DNA from: Bradyrhizobium liaoningense
Lineage (GTDB): Bacteria > Pseudomonadota > Alphaproteobacteria > Rhizobiales > Xanthobacteraceae
Assembly (NCBI RefSeq): GCF_018130955.1
Contig: NZ_JAFCJM010000065.1
Location: 1 to 38,810, forward strand
DNA: 38,810 nt
Direction of reading: 5' to 3'
In this document: positions 37,392 through 38,810 of the stretch, piece by piece
Layout: each line of letters starts with the position of its first letter
Numbering within the stretch: the stretch's first letter is position 1
Program-made: the position numbers and the translations under genes
Notes under the pieces: generated by a model
Told to the model about the DNA's origin: nothing
The model's input: only the letters and a program-made list of their open reading frames with translations
The model's database searches: none

Positions 37392-38486
37392 TCAGAACGA
37401 GCCGAGCGCCACGGGGCGGAAGGCCTGGAGCAGTTGCTGGTCCAGCTTGTCGCCCATGCCTTCCATCATCGCAAACGCGCGCGAATGGGTGAAGGGCATG
37501 CGATAGGCGCGCTTCTCGACCAGCGCCGCATAGATGTCGACGATGGTGGTCAGCCGCACGATGTCGCTGATCTGGTTCGACGACAGCCCGTTCGGATAGC
37601 CGGTACCGTCGAGGAATTCATGGTGATGCAACACGACGTCGAGCATCTCCGGCGGGAATCCGCCTTGCGCTGCAAGCGCCTCATAGCCGCGGCGCGGATG
37701 CTGGCGCACTTCGGCCAGTTCCTCGTCGGTGAGCTTGCCCGGCTTGTCCAAGAGCCTGGTCGGAACGAAGGCCTTGCCGACGTCGTGCAGCAGCGCGGCG
37801 CGCGTCAGCCGGCGCTGGTCGTCCTCGCGCATGCCGAGATGCTGGGCGAACGCGACCGCAAAGCCGGTGACGAACAGGCAGTGCCGGTAGCTGCCGACAT
37901 GGTGGCAGCCGACGGTGGTCAGCCACTCCCGCAACGAGGAGTGCTTGATGGCTTTGAGGATCTTGCTTTCGGCCGCGATCACGTCGTCGAAGGTCAGAGG
38001 AATACCGAGCGGCAGCTTCTCGAACATTTTTGCCAGCACCGCATGCGCCGCTTCGACGCCGCGGTTCAGCGTCTTGCCGCGATCGGTGGCGTCATAGCTG
38101 GTGGTGTCGGGGAAGGCGGCGCGGATGCGTTGGAGGATCGCCTCCGCCTGCAGCGGCCGCGAAATCGTGTCGGTGGCGCCCAGCGCCCAGGCCTGCATGG
38201 TGCCGTGGTGAAGCGCATCGGCCAGCACGAACAGCCGCGGCATCGAGCGATAGGCATCGCCGCGCAGCTTGTTGCGCACCCGCTGCACGCTCTCCGCCGA
38301 GCGCAGGTTGATGTCGACGACGATGCCGGAGAGGTCGCGCGCCGGCTGCGTGGGGATTTGCTCGGTCGAGACCGTCGCGACATCGCCGACCGCTTGCAGA
38401 ATGTCGGCAAGCTCGGTGCTCTGATCGCTCCGGTCGGAGGCGAGTAGAAGCCGGCGTTGAGCGGCGGGTTTGGTTGACGCAGTCAT
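37392..38486 (-). CDS. HD-GYP phosphodiesterase-type protein with degenerate N-terminal receiver-like domain (364 aa)
   Basis: Putative cyclic-di-GMP phosphodiesterase. Residues 1-125 resemble a response-regulator fold (RRLLLASDRSDQSTELADIL, GIVVDINLRSAESVQRV) with Asp where phosphorylation occurs. The HD domain has HDVGKAFVP (~234) and the HD-GYP extension HHHEFLDGTGYPNGL (~288), so both diagnostic motifs are present. It probably lowers c-di-GMP and links to motility or biofilm. Convergent with the acyl-CoA ligase gene. Confidence 0.9.
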   Translation of the reverse strand: MTASTKPAAQRRLLLASDRSDQSTELADILQAVGDVATVSTEQIPTQPARDLSGIVVDINLRSAESVQRVRNKLRGDAYRSMPRLFVLADALHHGTMQAWALGATDTISRPLQAEAILQRIRAAFPDTTSYDATDRGKTLNRGVEAAHAVLAKMFEKLPLGIPLTFDDVIAAESKILKAIKHSSLREWLTTVGCHHVGSYRHCLFVTGFAVAFAQHLGMREDDQRRLTRAALLHDVGKAFVPTRLLDKPGKLTDEELAEVRQHPRRGYEALAAQGGFPPEMLDVVLHHHEFLDGTGYPNGLSSNQISDIVRLTTIVDIYAALVEKRAYRMPFTHSRAFAMMEGMGDKLDQQLLQAFRPVALGSF

Positions 38487-38733
38487 GGCTTCCCCAGCAG
38501 CGTGTATTTCATGTCGATTGCACCAGCCTAAGCGACATCTGTTCTCCGGCCCTTAAGACACGTGCTGAATGGGCGGCTGCAAAACTGCCTGCAATTTTAG
38601 GGATTTTCGCCGGAGCCAGCGCTGCCGACCAAAATGTCGAAAACAACCCCATGCAAAGTAGAACCGATGTGGCCGGCAAGGCGGTGCCCGGCGAGGCCGA
38701 ACTCATTGATTCGACGAGAAAAACTCGAAACGG
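38487..38733. other. stretch between the HD-GYP gene and the group II intron
   Basis: No credible gene. A 65-aa minus frame (38509-38706) has no ribosome site or recognisable composition. The HD-GYP promoter should lie here. Confidence 0.45.
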
Positions 38734-38810
38734 ATCGGGTAGGAGGAAGCCTTGCAGCTTCCCCCTCCCACACCACCGTACGTACGGTCCCGTATACGGC
38801 GGTTCGTCAA
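38734..38810 (-). mobile_element. 3' end of a group II intron (domains V and VI), truncated by the window edge
   Basis: On the minus strand, ACCGCCGTA and TACGGTGGT form a 9-bp stem (38805 to 38773) of the size and shape of domain V, including the conserved CGC near its base. It is followed by a GGGGGAAGC/GCTTCCTCC hairpin as domain VI, with an unpaired A at 38740 that could be the branch point, 7 nt from a predicted 3' end at 38734 (...CTACCCGAT). The intron body and any reverse-transcriptase gene lie beyond the right edge. Confidence 0.7.

Overview
The window looks like chromosome of a Bradyrhizobium-type alphaproteobacterium. The evidence is GC-rich coding throughout, RNA-thermometer (ROSE-type) leaders on small heat-shock genes, an RpoH of the alphaproteobacterial type, many very small helical 'Bradyrhizobium-style' hypothetical proteins, and Ti-plasmid-type transfer genes. 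All calls come from reading the sequence; no database search was run.

Positions 1 to about 20,670 look like the right part of a genomic island. A tyrosine recombinase gene (19087-20445, minus) is followed by the 3' half of a tRNA, from the anticodon loop to CCA (20626-20670; anticodon CCG, probably tRNA-Arg). This is what a tRNA-targeting integrase leaves at one end of its element. Next to it are an AlpA-like regulator and a mobilisation module: traC and traD, divergent from the relaxase/helicase traA, with an IncQ/Ti-like oriT between them. No mating-pore genes are visible, so within this window the element is at most mobilisable.

The cargo is almost entirely protein-quality control. Operon A (minus, 3051 to 676) holds two Hsp20 chaperones, a conserved hypothetical and a GreA-like transcript-cleavage factor with an extra N-terminal helical domain. 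A PAS/HWE-type histidine kinase, a second Hsp20 pair (5739 to 4904), a small exported protein and groES-groEL (8375 to 6390) follow. After a gene-poor stretch of small helical ORFs come a fifth Hsp20 gene (12255-12707), a paralogue of the operon A hypothetical, and rpoH (13555-14502). Two Hsp20 genes carry ROSE thermometers and a third, decayed one lies upstream of rpoH. Three promoters (operon A, groES, fifth Hsp20) share an A/T tract placed exactly 9 bp upstream of a CTTGAA -35 element. A fourth (11949 operon) matches the alphaproteobacterial RpoH consensus. A chimeric relic made of the rpoH start and a groES piece (about 11255-11430) shows that the cluster has been rearranged. The working picture is a self-regulated, mobilisable heat-shock island.

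To the right of the tRNA fragment the content looks like ordinary chromosome: a frameshifted autotransporter flanked by two 93-bp imperfect repeats; a DUF1963 protein; a secreted collagen-like protein; a small lipoprotein; a VOC protein; a 3-methyladenine-glycosylase-like protein; a metallophosphoesterase; a cyclic-nucleotide-binding protein; a membrane protein/winged-helix regulator/uppS operon with palindromic operators; a secreted trypsin-like protease; a DUF899 protein; an ArsR-AHSA1 pair; a Bug-type binding protein; a second VOC protein; an acyl-CoA ligase; and an HD-GYP protein. The window ends inside the 3' end of a group II intron on the minus strand.
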